A stretch of 64,000 bases of DNA from assembly GCF_040702995.1 (NCBI RefSeq), contig NZ_CP159992.1:6291001-6355000 (forward strand). The letters are read 5' to 3'. Positions 35,687 through 44,444 of the stretch are shown in pieces. Position 1 is the first letter of the stretch. Each line of letters opens with the position of its first letter. Under the pieces are notes generated by a model. It was not told the origin of the DNA, searched no databases, and worked only from the letters and a program-made list of their open reading frames with translations. A program made the position numbers and the translations under genes. Source of the DNA: Paenibacillus sp. AN1007 (lineage in GTDB: Bacteria; Bacillota; Bacilli; Paenibacillales; Paenibacillaceae).

Positions 35687-36756
35687 AACAGCTGGTACGG
35701 ACATTTGCACTTGTGTTTGTGGCCGCTTTTGCCTTGATGATTCTCGCTTCATACTTGAATAAAAGCCAGGGGTACTCCGGTGGTAACACACTGACCATCT
35801 ACAACTGGGGTGATTATATCGACCCGGATCTATTGAAGGAATTTGAGCAGGAATCCGGTATGAAGGTCATCTATCAGACGTTTGATTCCAATGAAGCGAT
35901 GCTGACCAAAATTGAACAGGGTGGCACAACGTTTGACGTGGCCATTCCTTCCGAATATGCGATTAGCAAAATGAAAGAAGAAAAACTGCTTGTTCCGATC
36001 GATCACAACAAGCTGCCGAACCTGAAAAACATTGATTCCCGGTTCCTGAACCTCAACTACGATCCGGATAACCAATTTTCTATCCCGTATTTCTGGGGAA
36101 CCGTTGGTATTGTGTACAATCCGGAGCTGGTGGGCGGTCTGACATTTGACAGCTGGAATGATTTGTGGGACCCGCGTTTGAAAAATCAGATCCTGCTGCT
36201 CGATGGTGCTCGTGAAGTCATCGGTATGGGTCTGAACAGTCTGGGCTATTCGCTCAACGATACGAACGAAGACCATCTCCAAGCTGCACTGCAAAAACTG
36301 TCCACGCTGACTCCTAACGTAAGAGCCATCGTTGGGGACGAGATCAAAATGCTGCTTGCGAACGAAGAAGCCGCAGTTGGACTCGTATGGTCTGGGGATG
36401 CATCGGAGATAATGGATCAGAATGACAAGTTGGATTACAAGGTGCCGGAGGAAGGTTCAAATCTCTGGTTCGACAGCATGGTCATCCCGAAAACAGCCAA
36501 AAACGTGGACGGCGCGCACCAGTTTATCAACTTTATGCTGGACCCGGATCATGCTGCACGCAACGCAGAGTACGTGGGGTATTCTACACCGAATGCCGAG
36601 GCACTCAAGCAGCTGCCAGAAGATATCTCAGAGGATGAGCGTTTCTATCCGGATGAGACTTTGACAAGCAAGCTGGAGGTCTACAACAATCTGGGCAAAA
36701 AAATGCTGTCGCATTATAACGACCTGTTCCTGGAGTTTAAAATGCACAGTAAATAG
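35683..36756 (+). CDS. potD: Spermidine/putrescine-binding protein, membrane-anchored form
   Basis: Binding protein (357 aa) overlapping potC by 4 bases (ATGA). The mature part is a standard PotD: LTIYNWGDYIDPDLLKEFEQ, FDVAIPSEYAISKM, IPYFWGTVGIVYNPE, SWNDLWDPRLKNQILLLD and GLVWSGDASE. The N-terminus (LVRTFALVFVAAFALMILAS) is a hydrophobic segment without a lipobox cysteine; no cysteine occurs in the first 35 residues. It therefore appears held by an uncleaved helix instead of a lipid. Terminator at 36851 ends the operon. Confidence 0.9.
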   Translation: MKQLVRTFALVFVAAFALMILASYLNKSQGYSGGNTLTIYNWGDYIDPDLLKEFEQESGMKVIYQTFDSNEAMLTKIEQGGTTFDVAIPSEYAISKMKEEKLLVPIDHNKLPNLKNIDSRFLNLNYDPDNQFSIPYFWGTVGIVYNPELVGGLTFDSWNDLWDPRLKNQILLLDGAREVIGMGLNSLGYSLNDTNEDHLQAALQKLSTLTPNVRAIVGDEIKMLLANEEAAVGLVWSGDASEIMDQNDKLDYKVPEEGSNLWFDSMVIPKTAKNVDGAHQFINFMLDPDHAARNAEYVGYSTPNAEALKQLPEDISEDERFYPDETLTSKLEVYNNLGKKMLSHYNDLFLEFKMHSK

Positions 36757-36850
36757 CTGCCCTCCAGGTTGCTGCAGCTATCAATTCACGGAGACCATCA
36801 GCGATTGCTCGATGTACCGACATTCAATCTTCTGGATATTGTTTTTGTAG

Positions 36851-36890
36851 AGAAGCAGCTCCTGCATAGATGGGAGCTGCTTCTTTGGTT
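36851..36890 (+). terminator. Intrinsic terminator of the potABCD operon
   Basis: Twelve-base perfect arms AGAAGCAGCTCC (36851-36862) and GGAGCTGCTTCT (36873-36884), then TTGGTTTG. Confidence 0.82.
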
Positions 36891-37150
36891 TGTTTGACTC
36901 CGTGAATGAAATAGCTGTGCAACCTTATCGGAAAAGTAATTTTTTCTTTCTGGATACCCAAGATCAGTACCAATTTGTAGGAAAGCCGACCATTACGGAG
37001 CAGGAGGACATAGACCGTATAGATGTTAGTGTAAGGTTGAGGTCTAAGGTAAATGGACCTGAAATGGATGAGGACGTCAAGGAAACGGGGATTATGTACA
37101 ATTTTAAAAAGAATGCATCCGGGAAGTGGAAAATTGTATTAATCGACTAG
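36890..37150 (+). pseudogene. Probable 3-prime remnant of an exported protein gene
   Basis: Open frame of about 86 codons that begins in the tail of the pot terminator, with only TTG/GTG starts and no ribosome site. The end reads like the C-terminus of a small NTF2- or cystatin-like domain: DVKETGIMYNFKKNASGKWKIVLID split as TGIMYNFKKNASGKWKIVLI. Coding-like content without a start suggests a truncated gene. Family uncertain. Confidence 0.35.
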
Positions 37151-37207
37151 AGCAAATCCCATAACCCATATCAGCACCAATCATAGGTTCAGCAATTAAC
37201 AAAATCA

Positions 37208-37232
37208 CCCCTGATCACTAATAGATCAGGGG
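37208..37232. repeat. Inverted repeat without T tract
   Basis: CCCCTGATC (37208-37216) and GATCAGGGG (37224-37232), perfect 9-bp arms and a 7-base loop. It lies 58 bases after the fragment at 36890; no U-run follows, so it is not called a terminator. Confidence 0.5.
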
Positions 37233-37330
37233 CGGTTCACATCCTTTACCTGCTTCAGAGCATCAGCATCTGAGTGCGATATCAGATCATTAACAAGTTA
37301 CACATTAACGGAGAGGGCAGAGATAAGCTG

Positions 37331-37415
37331 TAGAAGCGGAGCGTTCGCCTTTATCCCCGGATTTTCCCTTTTAAAAAGGAATTCAAAAAATAAGGGGGTA
37401 ACAGCGATCGGAAGA
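37331..37415 (+). repeat. Intergenic hairpin repeat, copy B
   Basis: Shares with copy A (16574) the blocks AGAAGCG-AGCG-TCGCC, TTTATCC and TAACAGCGATCG-AAGA. The arms 37351-37365 (TTATCCCCGGATTTT) and 37387-37401 (AAAATAAGGGGGTAA) pair except for two central positions. The base changes relative to copy A are partly compensated, so the hairpin is kept. Located between the pot region and the convergent gene at 37474. Confidence 0.7.
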
Positions 37416-37473
37416 TTACTCTGCGCGCGGAGTGGCCTAGTGTAATTAGCTTATGCATCTTATATCACTGCCA

Positions 37474-37974
37474 CTACATATGCTTTTTGCGTCCCATGAT
37501 GAGGTAAGCCCCGCCCACAATCAGCACAATAGCAATAAACGGCTGAATATAACTCATATTGTTTAGTACCGAGCCGATGGACATTACGGAGAAGAACAGG
37601 AGTGAAAGGACCGTCAGAATGTTAATCGGAATGAGCAGCCATCTATTCCGTCCGCCAAACCAATAGAGTTCAAACAGACCAACGGCTGGCGCCAAAATGA
37701 AACCCGGCCACATGGTACCCCAGTTTCCAAACAGCATTGCGATCTGGCAGACAAGCCCAACAGTCAGCAGCAGACCACCTGGAACCAGCAGCCCCACCCC
37801 TCTGCCAATCATGGAGAAGTACAGCCAGTGGAAGAACAGCCCCAGCGGTATAACAAATAAGGTAGGCCAGAAGGCAGCAAAGATCGTGCCAGGCCCCATA
37901 GAGCCGCCTTGATTCAGAATCAGGTATACACCCAGCAGAATCAGGACAGGTGCAAGAATCGTACGTTTAGCCAT
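37474..37974 (-). CDS. Small multi-pass membrane protein (LiaF/DUF5668-like N-terminal part)
   Basis: 166-aa protein made almost wholly of hydrophobic helices: ILAPVLILLGVYLILNQGG, then FWPTLFVIPLGLFFHWLYF, and four more, ending in basic GRKKHM. The opening G-x-x-LILNQG and WPTLFVIPLG elements occur in LiaF/DUF5668 membrane domains; no C-terminal DUF2154 part follows. AAGGAGAG lies five bases before the ATG. No functional assignment beyond membrane protein. Palindrome 38093-38112 lies upstream. Confidence 0.72.
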   Translation of the reverse strand: MAKRTILAPVLILLGVYLILNQGGSMGPGTIFAAFWPTLFVIPLGLFFHWLYFSMIGRGVGLLVPGGLLLTVGLVCQIAMLFGNWGTMWPGFILAPAVGLFELYWFGGRNRWLLIPINILTVLSLLFFSVMSIGSVLNNMSYIQPFIAIVLIVGGAYLIMGRKKHM

Positions 37975-38092
37975 AATTACTCTCCTTTTTAATGCAGTAT
38001 CATTTTACCGAGCGTATGTATTCACCGCTTTCGTTACTCACAGCATACCACGAACTGGAAAACATCAACCTCCGTCTTTGGCGTTAAACTTC

Positions 38093-38112
38093 ACCTAGAC
38101 TAAAGTCTAGGT
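38093..38112. promoter_or_regulatory. 20-bp perfect palindrome ACCTAGACT-AA-AGTCTAGGT
   Basis: Perfect 9-bp arms and a 2-base centre, 119 bases upstream of the membrane gene at 37974. Dyads of this length and form are typical of MerR-family operators set between the minus 35 and minus 10 elements. On the plus strand TTCACC and TATGCG flank it at 16 bases, but no gene follows in that direction. Confidence 0.45.
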
Positions 38113-38195
38113 ATGCGGACTGTAGGCCAGTCTTCATTCAGGCTCCTCACACGTGGTATATCTCATGACATAACAGCTGGCGGTCAAGGGAAACA

Positions 38196-39230
38196 TTAGG
38201 ATTGTGATTCAGCGAGACTTGCCCGGTATTGTCCGGGTGTCTGTCCAGTCCACTTTTTAAAAGCATTCTGAAATGCACTTTGCTCCGAAAAATGCAGAGC
38301 ATACGCAATATCGCCCATAGAATAGCTGCCTCTTTCTAAATAACGCTGTGCCATTTCCTTCCGTACCTGAACGGAGATTTGATTATATGTTGTACCTTCT
38401 TCACGCAATCGACTCTGGAGTGTGCGAATGCTCACGCCCAGATGCGCTGCTGTATGCTGTAATGTGGGGAAGAAGGAGGGGAGATTCTCTGTGATCCAAC
38501 GGCTTACTTTGCTGGAGAAGGGCTGAGAGGCATAGAGATCTGCTCTGCTCTCCTCGGCCATCGTCTCAAATACTTTCAGCATTCTGGCATCCGAATATAA
38601 TACGGGCTGCTTCAGAATATCTCTGGATAGACACAGGAGGGTATTTTCAGCTCCAAAAAGGGGAGCGACCCCAAATGAGTTCATGTAAGCAGACAGATCA
38701 CCCGCTGCGTCAGGAGCCTCATGACGAAAATGCACTTCTCGCACCAATGCCCGGCGATTAGCCAGCTTGTTGATCAGCTGCAGCACCGAAACAGCCATAT
38801 CCTCTACGCAGTGGCGAGACATGGGAATATTCTCATTTTGCACCGATAACCGAAGGACCAGATCTGGTCCGTTTCCTTCCCAATCCAGTTGAAAGCCGCT
38901 GTACAAAATATCGTTATACCGCTGATAAGCCGTGAGCGCATCTTCTATCGTTTTGGAGTGCATCATGACATATCCGGGCAGGCCAAGGTCCGCAAAATCC
39001 AGTCTTAGGCCCTGATTTAACCCAAAATACAAATCTTTCGTATAATCAGCAGCGCACCGCATAATCCGTTCCAGTTCGGTGACGGGTATCCGTGCATCCG
39101 GGTTTGCCATGAGGGCAGGATCTACATGGACGTCTTGGAAAAAAGAATCGGGATCAAACCCTTTGTGTACCAGCGTTTTCAGAATAGGATACACCATGCT
39201 GATCGAGACGCTTTGATTGAGATGTTTCAT
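38196..39230 (-). CDS. AraC family transcriptional regulator (OruR/ArgR-like, Arabinose_bd domain)
   Basis: 344-aa regulator. The N-terminal about 200 residues match the ligand-binding half seen in OruR-type proteins (LDFADLGLPGYVMMHSKTIE, ALTAYQRYNDILYSGFQLDW). C-terminal AraC double helix-turn-helix about 240-340: LPSFFPTLQHTAAHLGVSIR, TLQSRLREEGTTYNQI, GDIAYALHFSEQSAFQNAFK, KWTGQTPGQYR. Start ATG 39230 with GGAGGAATT directly upstream. Divergent from the quinone reductase gene at 39365, the probable target. Confidence 0.88.
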   Translation of the reverse strand: MKHLNQSVSISMVYPILKTLVHKGFDPDSFFQDVHVDPALMANPDARIPVTELERIMRCAADYTKDLYFGLNQGLRLDFADLGLPGYVMMHSKTIEDALTAYQRYNDILYSGFQLDWEGNGPDLVLRLSVQNENIPMSRHCVEDMAVSVLQLINKLANRRALVREVHFRHEAPDAAGDLSAYMNSFGVAPLFGAENTLLCLSRDILKQPVLYSDARMLKVFETMAEESRADLYASQPFSSKVSRWITENLPSFFPTLQHTAAHLGVSIRTLQSRLREEGTTYNQISVQVRKEMAQRYLERGSYSMGDIAYALHFSEQSAFQNAFKKWTGQTPGQYRASLAESQS

Positions 39231-39364
39231 AATTCCTCCGTTTGCGCGAATCCGCAATGATTCGGCGCCGTTGATCATTTGTTTATGCTGTCGTTCGCTC
39301 TATGCTTGTGACATACCCGTTTTATCGGCCTTCATGAACATTATTATACAGGAGGAACACAAGT

Positions 39365-39952
39365 ATGAATGCAAATAAAATTCTCATCATTAACGGACAC
39401 CCTGACCCGCAGAGTTACTGCAGAGCACTGTCAACGTCTTACGCAGAGGGAGCTAGAAAATCCGGGGCAGCTGTTAAGCTGATCGATCTGAGTGAGATCG
39501 AGTTCAATCCCAATCTGCGATACGGCTATCGCAAGCGGACAGAGCTGGAGCCTGACCTGCTGCAGGCCCAAGAATTTATCCGATGGGCAGACCATCTTGT
39601 ATTCGTTTATCCAACGTGGTGGGGAACGATGCCTGCTGTAATGAAAGGTTTTATTGATCGGATTTTCCTGCCCGGGTTTGCCATGAGATATCGCGACAAT
39701 TCACCTCTTTGGGACAAATTGCTGAAGGGCAAGTCTGCGCACCTCATCGTAACATCAGATACACCACGCTTATACAATCTACTGGTATACAGACAGGCTG
39801 GACACCGAATCATGAAATCCAATATCCTTAAATTCAGTGGTGTATCCCCTGTGCGTGTAACCGAGATTAGTCCGATTCGCAAGTCTACGGAAACGTTCCG
39901 TCAGAAATGGCTGGATAAAGTGAAAGAAATGGGTGTGAAGCAGGCAAGGTGA
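39365..39952 (+). CDS. NAD(P)H-dependent quinone reductase family flavoprotein
   Basis: Flavodoxin-fold oxidoreductase of 195 aa (KefF/MdaB/YwrO group) that transfers two electrons from NAD(P)H to quinones or nitro compounds. FMN site: KILIINGHPDPQSYCRALST near residue 6; substrate/cofactor loop FVYPTWWGTMPAVMKGFIDR at about residues 79-98 and FLPGFAMRY. AGGAGGAACACAAGT precedes the start. Likely controlled by the divergent AraC regulator. Strong terminator at 40083 shared with the convergent CDF gene. Confidence 0.9.
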   Translation: MNANKILIINGHPDPQSYCRALSTSYAEGARKSGAAVKLIDLSEIEFNPNLRYGYRKRTELEPDLLQAQEFIRWADHLVFVYPTWWGTMPAVMKGFIDRIFLPGFAMRYRDNSPLWDKLLKGKSAHLIVTSDTPRLYNLLVYRQAGHRIMKSNILKFSGVSPVRVTEISPIRKSTETFRQKWLDKVKEMGVKQAR

Positions 39953-40082
39953 ATATCGGACTAACAAGAACAAGATGATCAACATGAGTAATGTGTAATG
40001 AGATAAAGCCTATGAGGTGATCTGGCATTGAAATGCCGCAAGAGCATTCACATGGGCAGTACACGATAAAGGGAAATATCAA

Positions 40083-40115
40083 AGAGACGAAGCGGCACAA
40101 ATCCGCTTCGTCTCT
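40083..40115. terminator. Bidirectional terminator between the quinone reductase and CDF genes
   Basis: Thirteen-base perfect arms AGAGACGAAGCGG (40083-40095) and CCGCTTCGTCTCT (40103-40115) with a 7-base loop; T-rich on the plus side. Confidence 0.8.
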
Positions 40116-40163
40116 TCTTCGGCACACACTTAAGGGTGCAGCTGATAATCATTGATTTTAATA

Positions 40164-41165
40164 TTATTTCACCACGTCCGATTGTTTTTTGCCCCAGCTG
40201 TTCACCCCATCATCTTCAATAATGGAGATGGCTGCATCTGCAATGTCCGGGTTCGCCATCAGTTTCTCCTGAATTCGGAATTTGATATCGTCTGCATCTG
40301 CGAGGCTCAGGCCTTTGGTCAGCTCAATCAAACCTTCGACATGGTAATAACGGCCTTCCTGAATGATGCGCATCATCTGGATGTCGGCAACATGGCTGTC
40401 CGCCAGAATCGTCTGGGATACCTTGTCCTCGATATCCTGAGGCGCTGCGACACCGATCAATCCAATCATGTTGTCGTAGCCGACACGGAAAGCTACAGCG
40501 ATCATCAAACATCCAATGATGGTGGTAACAATACCGTCCAGCAAAGCAAAGTTGGTTAGTGCAATAACGACAACGGACACGAGCGCAAGGGCTGCCCCAA
40601 GCACAGCTACGACATCTTCATAGAATACGAGGCGGGTCGGAGGTGCAGCGCGTCCTACGTTTTTGATCGCTGCAGGTACGAGTGCCAGTCCTGTCGCTTT
40701 TGGCGCGCGGGCTTCCTTGAGAATTTCCTTCATCGCTTTGATGAGGATTGCGCCGTCGATCGCAATATTAAGCACAAGCACACCAATGTTGATCCACAGC
40801 CCACCCGAGTGACCAGCAGGATGCTGGAGCAGGTGAATGCCTTCATGAATCGTTTCATAGGCCATGATCGTTACTACAATAACGGCAATCATGCAGAAAA
40901 TGTTGATGACCCGTCCGAATCCGGTCGGAAAGCGGCGTGTAGGCTGCTTCTCGGATAACACACTTCCGACAAAAACAAACCCTTGGTTAATGGCATCGGC
41001 GAGTGAATGCATCGCTGAAGCAAACATGGCGCCGCTGCCGCTGAAGATAAAGGCTCCTCCCTTACACAGCGCAAGTATGGCATTTCCGGCCATAGCTACG
41101 GCAGAGGATGTGTTTCCTTTTTTGACGAGAGACATAAAGCTCTCTGACTTCGGTTGTTCAGCCAC
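40164..41165 (-). CDS. Cation diffusion facilitator (CDF) transporter
   Basis: Metal-proton antiporter (333 aa) exporting divalent cations such as zinc, cobalt or manganese. Six helices; the metal-site pair of helix 2 reads HSLADAINQG (HxxxD), and the helix 5 partner region VAVLGAALALVSVVVIAL lacks an obvious HxxxD. The C-terminal cytoplasmic metallochaperone-like domain (about 235-325) is present. Start GTG 41165, with GGGAGGAAC upstream; an in-frame ATG at 41240 has no site. The family member resembles the YdfM/CDF group with an N-terminal helix hairpin VAMAGNAILALCKGGAFIFS. Confidence 0.85.
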   Translation of the reverse strand: MAEQPKSESFMSLVKKGNTSSAVAMAGNAILALCKGGAFIFSGSGAMFASAMHSLADAINQGFVFVGSVLSEKQPTRRFPTGFGRVINIFCMIAVIVVTIMAYETIHEGIHLLQHPAGHSGGLWINIGVLVLNIAIDGAILIKAMKEILKEARAPKATGLALVPAAIKNVGRAAPPTRLVFYEDVVAVLGAALALVSVVVIALTNFALLDGIVTTIIGCLMIAVAFRVGYDNMIGLIGVAAPQDIEDKVSQTILADSHVADIQMMRIIQEGRYYHVEGLIELTKGLSLADADDIKFRIQEKLMANPDIADAAISIIEDDGVNSWGKKQSDVVK

Positions 41166-41334
41166 TTCGGTAGTTCCTCCCAGATAATATGTAGTTGATG
41201 TAGAAAGACAGTCCTTGTTCCGGTAGTTTGTGCATTTCACTAAATGTTATTATACTCGCCTTCGCATCTCCCAGCATTATGAAAAAATGGTCATATCGCC
41301 ATCCAACAAAATCCGGCTGTCGCTGCGTGCCAAC

Positions 41335-41943
41335 TTAATATTCGATTGCTTCTATCTCACGCAGATTACGATTGGACTGCTCCAGCAGCTCCGTGAAGGT
41401 TTCAGCTGTGTAATAGACAAAGTCAGGATCGTGTGTGAACATAATGATCTGCCCATATGTTCCCTGCTCTGCTGGGTCAAAGTCCAGCATTAAATACAGT
41501 GAGCCGCCCCCCAGCTTACCAAAGGTAATCCACGACTTCTGATGCAGATAAGGTTTGATTCGCGGATCCAGCTCAAGCATTTCTTCCTTGGAAAAGTAGT
41601 CTTCCATCGGAATCTCTACCGTACCGTCGTTTTCCTGCTGCATCTGTTCCAGCGATAACATGTAGAAGACATTGTCCTCATTTCGTGCTGCATCGCCTGG
41701 GAACAGGACATGAAAGGCATATCCACTACCATTTTTACGTTTGTAAAATGCCCGGAAATCGGGTGGGAGACGTATACCGTAATGCTGTTCGAACGAATCC
41801 AGTTCCTCATCAGCTGCCCCTTCCCGTTCGCGGTAAGCTTCCAGCAGCTCCTGGTTTTCCTCGTCCTGAACCTTTTCTTCCAACAGTTCCAGCAGCTCAT
41901 CCATTAATTCATCGATACGCTGTTCCGATCTCGGCTCTGACAT
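41335..41943 (-). CDS. SMI1/KNR4 family protein
   Basis: 202-aa acidic protein. Residues 1-45 are a Glu-rich helix (RIDELMDELLELLEEKVQDE). Then a full SUKH domain: DSFEQHYGIRLPPDFRAFYK, KRKNGSGYAFHVLFPG, SWITFGKLGGGSLYLMLDFD and GTYGQIIMFTHDPDFVYY. ATG 41943 follows AAGGAGGCGAAACAAC. The longer domain with SGYAFHVL/GSLYLMLDFDP matches the housekeeping YobK-like group as well as immunity proteins. No toxin is adjacent. Confidence 0.83.
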   Translation of the reverse strand: MSEPRSEQRIDELMDELLELLEEKVQDEENQELLEAYREREGAADEELDSFEQHYGIRLPPDFRAFYKRKNGSGYAFHVLFPGDAARNEDNVFYMLSLEQMQQENDGTVEIPMEDYFSKEEMLELDPRIKPYLHQKSWITFGKLGGGSLYLMLDFDPAEQGTYGQIIMFTHDPDFVYYTAETFTELLEQSNRNLREIEAIEY

Positions 41944-42166
41944 GTTGTTTCGCCTCCTTAGGAGAGTGGATATTCCAAAACGTATCCGGTATCCTATTCG
42001 TTTTGGTGTGAATACATGATTCAACTTATACTATAAAGTTACTCCAAAAGCTTGTACAAGAAACGATAGACCCAAGGCGGGAGCTCTATATATTGAACTA
42101 ATTTGATGTATAAAAGTGCACTCGTGCTCTATGCAGCTGCGATTTGCTATCTTTAACAACCCCAAA

Positions 42167-42204
42167 AAAGCGTGAGCGGCAGGGGACCCTGCGACTCACG
42201 CTTT
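42167..42204 (-). terminator. Intrinsic terminator after the dioxygenase gene
   Basis: AAAGCGTGAG (42167-42176) and CTCACGCTTT (42195-42204) with inner CAGGG/CCCTG pairing. On the minus strand six U residues follow, so it ends the minus-strand esterase-dioxygenase operon. Confidence 0.82.
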
Positions 42205-42327
42205 CGCGCATCTATAGTGTACATCTTATATCTTACTGGAACTGTATCCATATCTATATCTGTATTGCTGCATCCGCGATTTTCATATCTCTAATATTTC
42301 TTGTATTCACAGTCTCATGCGTCCAGC

Positions 42328-43101
42328 TTATTCAAATTTCCAGCAGGACAGACTCAGGTTTCCAAGCTGATATGCCCGGAACAAGAGGGAGGCTTGCTTT
42401 TTTGCATCTCCTGCACCCATTGCCAGCAGTAGAGGTACAAAATGCTCTGGTGTAGGGACTGCAGCCTGAGCAGACGGTGCAGTTTTGTCATAAGCAAAGA
42501 GAGCATCCGTATCCCAGCGCTCCAGCTTATCCTGCAGCCAGCTGTCGAATTCTAAGGCCCATGAATCCACACCTGTACTTTCCCAGTTCAAACGTCGCAG
42601 GTTGTGCACCGTTCCCCCGCTGCCGATGACCAGAATGTCTTGTTCACGCAGCGAGACGAGTGCTTTACCAATCTGGTACTGCTGCTCGCCTGTCAGGTAA
42701 CGGTTAACAGACAAAGCCACGACAGGGATGTCTGCTTCAGGATAGAGCAGACGCAGTACAACCCATGCTCCGTGGTCGAGGCCGCGCATATCATCGGTCT
42801 GTACAGGGATTCCCGCCTCGGTTAGCCGTTTGACGACTTCAGCAGTTGTTTCGGCATGCCCCTCCGCCGGATATTTAATCTGGTAGAGTTCAGGCTGAAA
42901 ACCGCCGAAATCATAGATCGTGTCATATGATCCGCTTACAGAGGAGACAAGCTGTGTGTTCGATTCCCAGTGAGCGGAGAACAGCACGATTGCTTTTGGC
43001 TTGGGCATCTCCTGCCCCAGTTTTTGCACGAACTCAGTGTAAGCATTCTCCTCGAGCGCCAGTGAAGGAGCGCCATGAGCGATAAACAGAGATGGCATCA
43101 T
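42328..43101 (-). CDS. DODA-type extradiol ring-opening dioxygenase (LigB family)
   Basis: Non-heme iron dioxygenase of 257 aa related to E. coli YgiD and plant DOPA dioxygenase; opens catechol rings. Metal and catalytic His residues are visible in FIAHGAPSLAL (about 8), LFSAHWES (about 46), MRGLDHGAWVVLRLL (about 115) and PTPEHFVPLLLAMG (about 225). Second gene of a pair: its ATG overlaps the end of the esterase gene by 4 bases. The natural catechol is not known. Confidence 0.9.
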   Translation of the reverse strand: MMPSLFIAHGAPSLALEENAYTEFVQKLGQEMPKPKAIVLFSAHWESNTQLVSSVSGSYDTIYDFGGFQPELYQIKYPAEGHAETTAEVVKRLTEAGIPVQTDDMRGLDHGAWVVLRLLYPEADIPVVALSVNRYLTGEQQYQIGKALVSLREQDILVIGSGGTVHNLRRLNWESTGVDSWALEFDSWLQDKLERWDTDALFAYDKTAPSAQAAVPTPEHFVPLLLAMGAGDAKKQASLLFRAYQLGNLSLSCWKFE

Positions 43102-43775
43102 GATTCTTTCATTCCTTTCGTATCTTCAGTCGTTACCTGGATATCCGTTTGCAGGAAATGTTGAAGTTTGGCGTATAACTCAGGGGTCACGGTATGACCG
43201 CCGCTGTATGGTACATAAGTGACATGGTCAGTGTACTTTCGGAAGAAAGCAGCGTTATCTTCGCCAAGCTGCAGCGGGAACAGATGGTCCTGATCACCAT
43301 GCGAGATAAACGCAGACAGATTGGGCGAAGGCTGAAGAGTGTATTCGTCTTTGACAAACTGCGGAATGTATCCGCTCAGGGCAGCAATGCCCTTGATTGC
43401 GTCACCCATAACCAAGGCCAGCGTCATTGCCATGATGCCGCCCTGACTGAATCCGGCGATGTAACGTCGTGCAGGATCAATCGCATATTGAGCCGACAGC
43501 TCAAGGATGAGCTGCTGTAGCCCCTGAACCGAGGCATCATATAATTCGCGGACAGGATTCCCTATACTTTTGATCTGGAAATAAGCATATCCACCACCTT
43601 GAACAATAGGGCCGCGAATGGCAGCGATAATGAAATCAGAAGACAAGGGCTCCAGCAGCCGAAGCATGTCCTGTTCATCCGATCCCATACCGTGCAGAGC
43701 GAAAATAACCGGGTACTGCTGATCTTTATCGTAATCGGGAGGCAGCATCACCTCATGAATATAAGAAGAATTCAA
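43098..43775 (-). CDS. Phospholipase/carboxylesterase family alpha/beta hydrolase
   Basis: Serine hydrolase of 225 aa. Strand and oxyanion region VIFALHGMGSDEQDML, nucleophile elbow GFSQGG (Ser about 118), acid Asp and His in FISHGDQDHLFPLQLG and YSGGHTVTPE. Start is TTG 43775: GGAGG is nine bases upstream and NSSYIHEVMLPPDYD is the natural N-terminus; no in-frame ATG with a site exists. Overlaps the dioxygenase gene by 4 bases, so both enzymes may act on one aromatic ester substrate (inference). Confidence 0.87.
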   Translation of the reverse strand: MNSSYIHEVMLPPDYDKDQQYPVIFALHGMGSDEQDMLRLLEPLSSDFIIAAIRGPIVQGGGYAYFQIKSIGNPVRELYDASVQGLQQLILELSAQYAIDPARRYIAGFSQGGIMAMTLALVMGDAIKGIAALSGYIPQFVKDEYTLQPSPNLSAFISHGDQDHLFPLQLGEDNAAFFRKYTDHVTYVPYSGGHTVTPELYAKLQHFLQTDIQVTTEDTKGMKES

Positions 43776-44036
43776 ACCAATACACCTCCAGGTGAAATGT
43801 AAGATATGCATGAATCAAATGTGTAAACCGAACCCATAAAGAAATAGAATAGATTGAATCGACATCTTTCGAAAAAAAGTTCACTAATGTGAAAATAATA
43901 TTCTTATTAATGAACAAAATTTATCACGATTTCATTGTAGGGTCAACACTTTTTTTGTATGATGAAAATATGTTTTGTATCAAGGAACTTGAGAAAAGGG
44001 AAATGTATATTCATTTTTGGAGAAGGAGCTGCTAAG

Positions 44037-44405
44037 ATGATGAAACGGATTGTACCTATTCTGAGGATATTTGATGAACTTAAAGCAAAGGATTTTTATA
44101 TTGATTATCTGGAATTCAAGCTGGACTGGGAGCATCGATTTGAGGCAGACATGCCCTTATATATGCAGGTGTCCCATGGCGATGCTGTCATTCATCTATC
44201 TGAACATCACGGAGATTGTACTCCGGGTGCGGCAGTACGTATTGAGACGGAGCAGTTGGATGAGCTGCATGAGCGGATTTCTCTGAAAAATTACAAATAT
44301 GCCAGACCCGGTATAGAAGAAACACCTTGGCATTCACGGGAAATGACGATTACTGATCCATTTGGCAACCGGCTTATTTTCGTAGAGACAGCGGTTGAAT
44401 CTTGA
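44037..44405 (+). CDS. Glyoxalase/bleomycin-resistance superfamily protein
   Basis: 122-aa VOC-fold protein: VPILRIFDELKAKDFYIDYL (first beta-alpha unit), MYMQVS-type strand YMQVSHGDAVIHLSEHHGDC, and the C-terminal MTITDPFGNRLIFVET. This is the ble-like single-module form. His and Glu residues typical of the metal site are only partly visible, so it may sequester a compound instead of catalysing. GAAGGAG lies eight bases before ATG 44037; the open frame extends to 43959 without a site. Confidence 0.85.
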   Translation: MMKRIVPILRIFDELKAKDFYIDYLEFKLDWEHRFEADMPLYMQVSHGDAVIHLSEHHGDCTPGAAVRIETEQLDELHERISLKNYKYARPGIEETPWHSREMTITDPFGNRLIFVETAVES

Positions 44406-44444
44406 ATGAATTGAGCAGTAATCAGAGAGAGGAAGAGCAGGACT

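Noticed and set aside
37208..37232. Terminator after the gene remnant at 36890
   Set aside because: The stem is strong but no T tract follows on either side.
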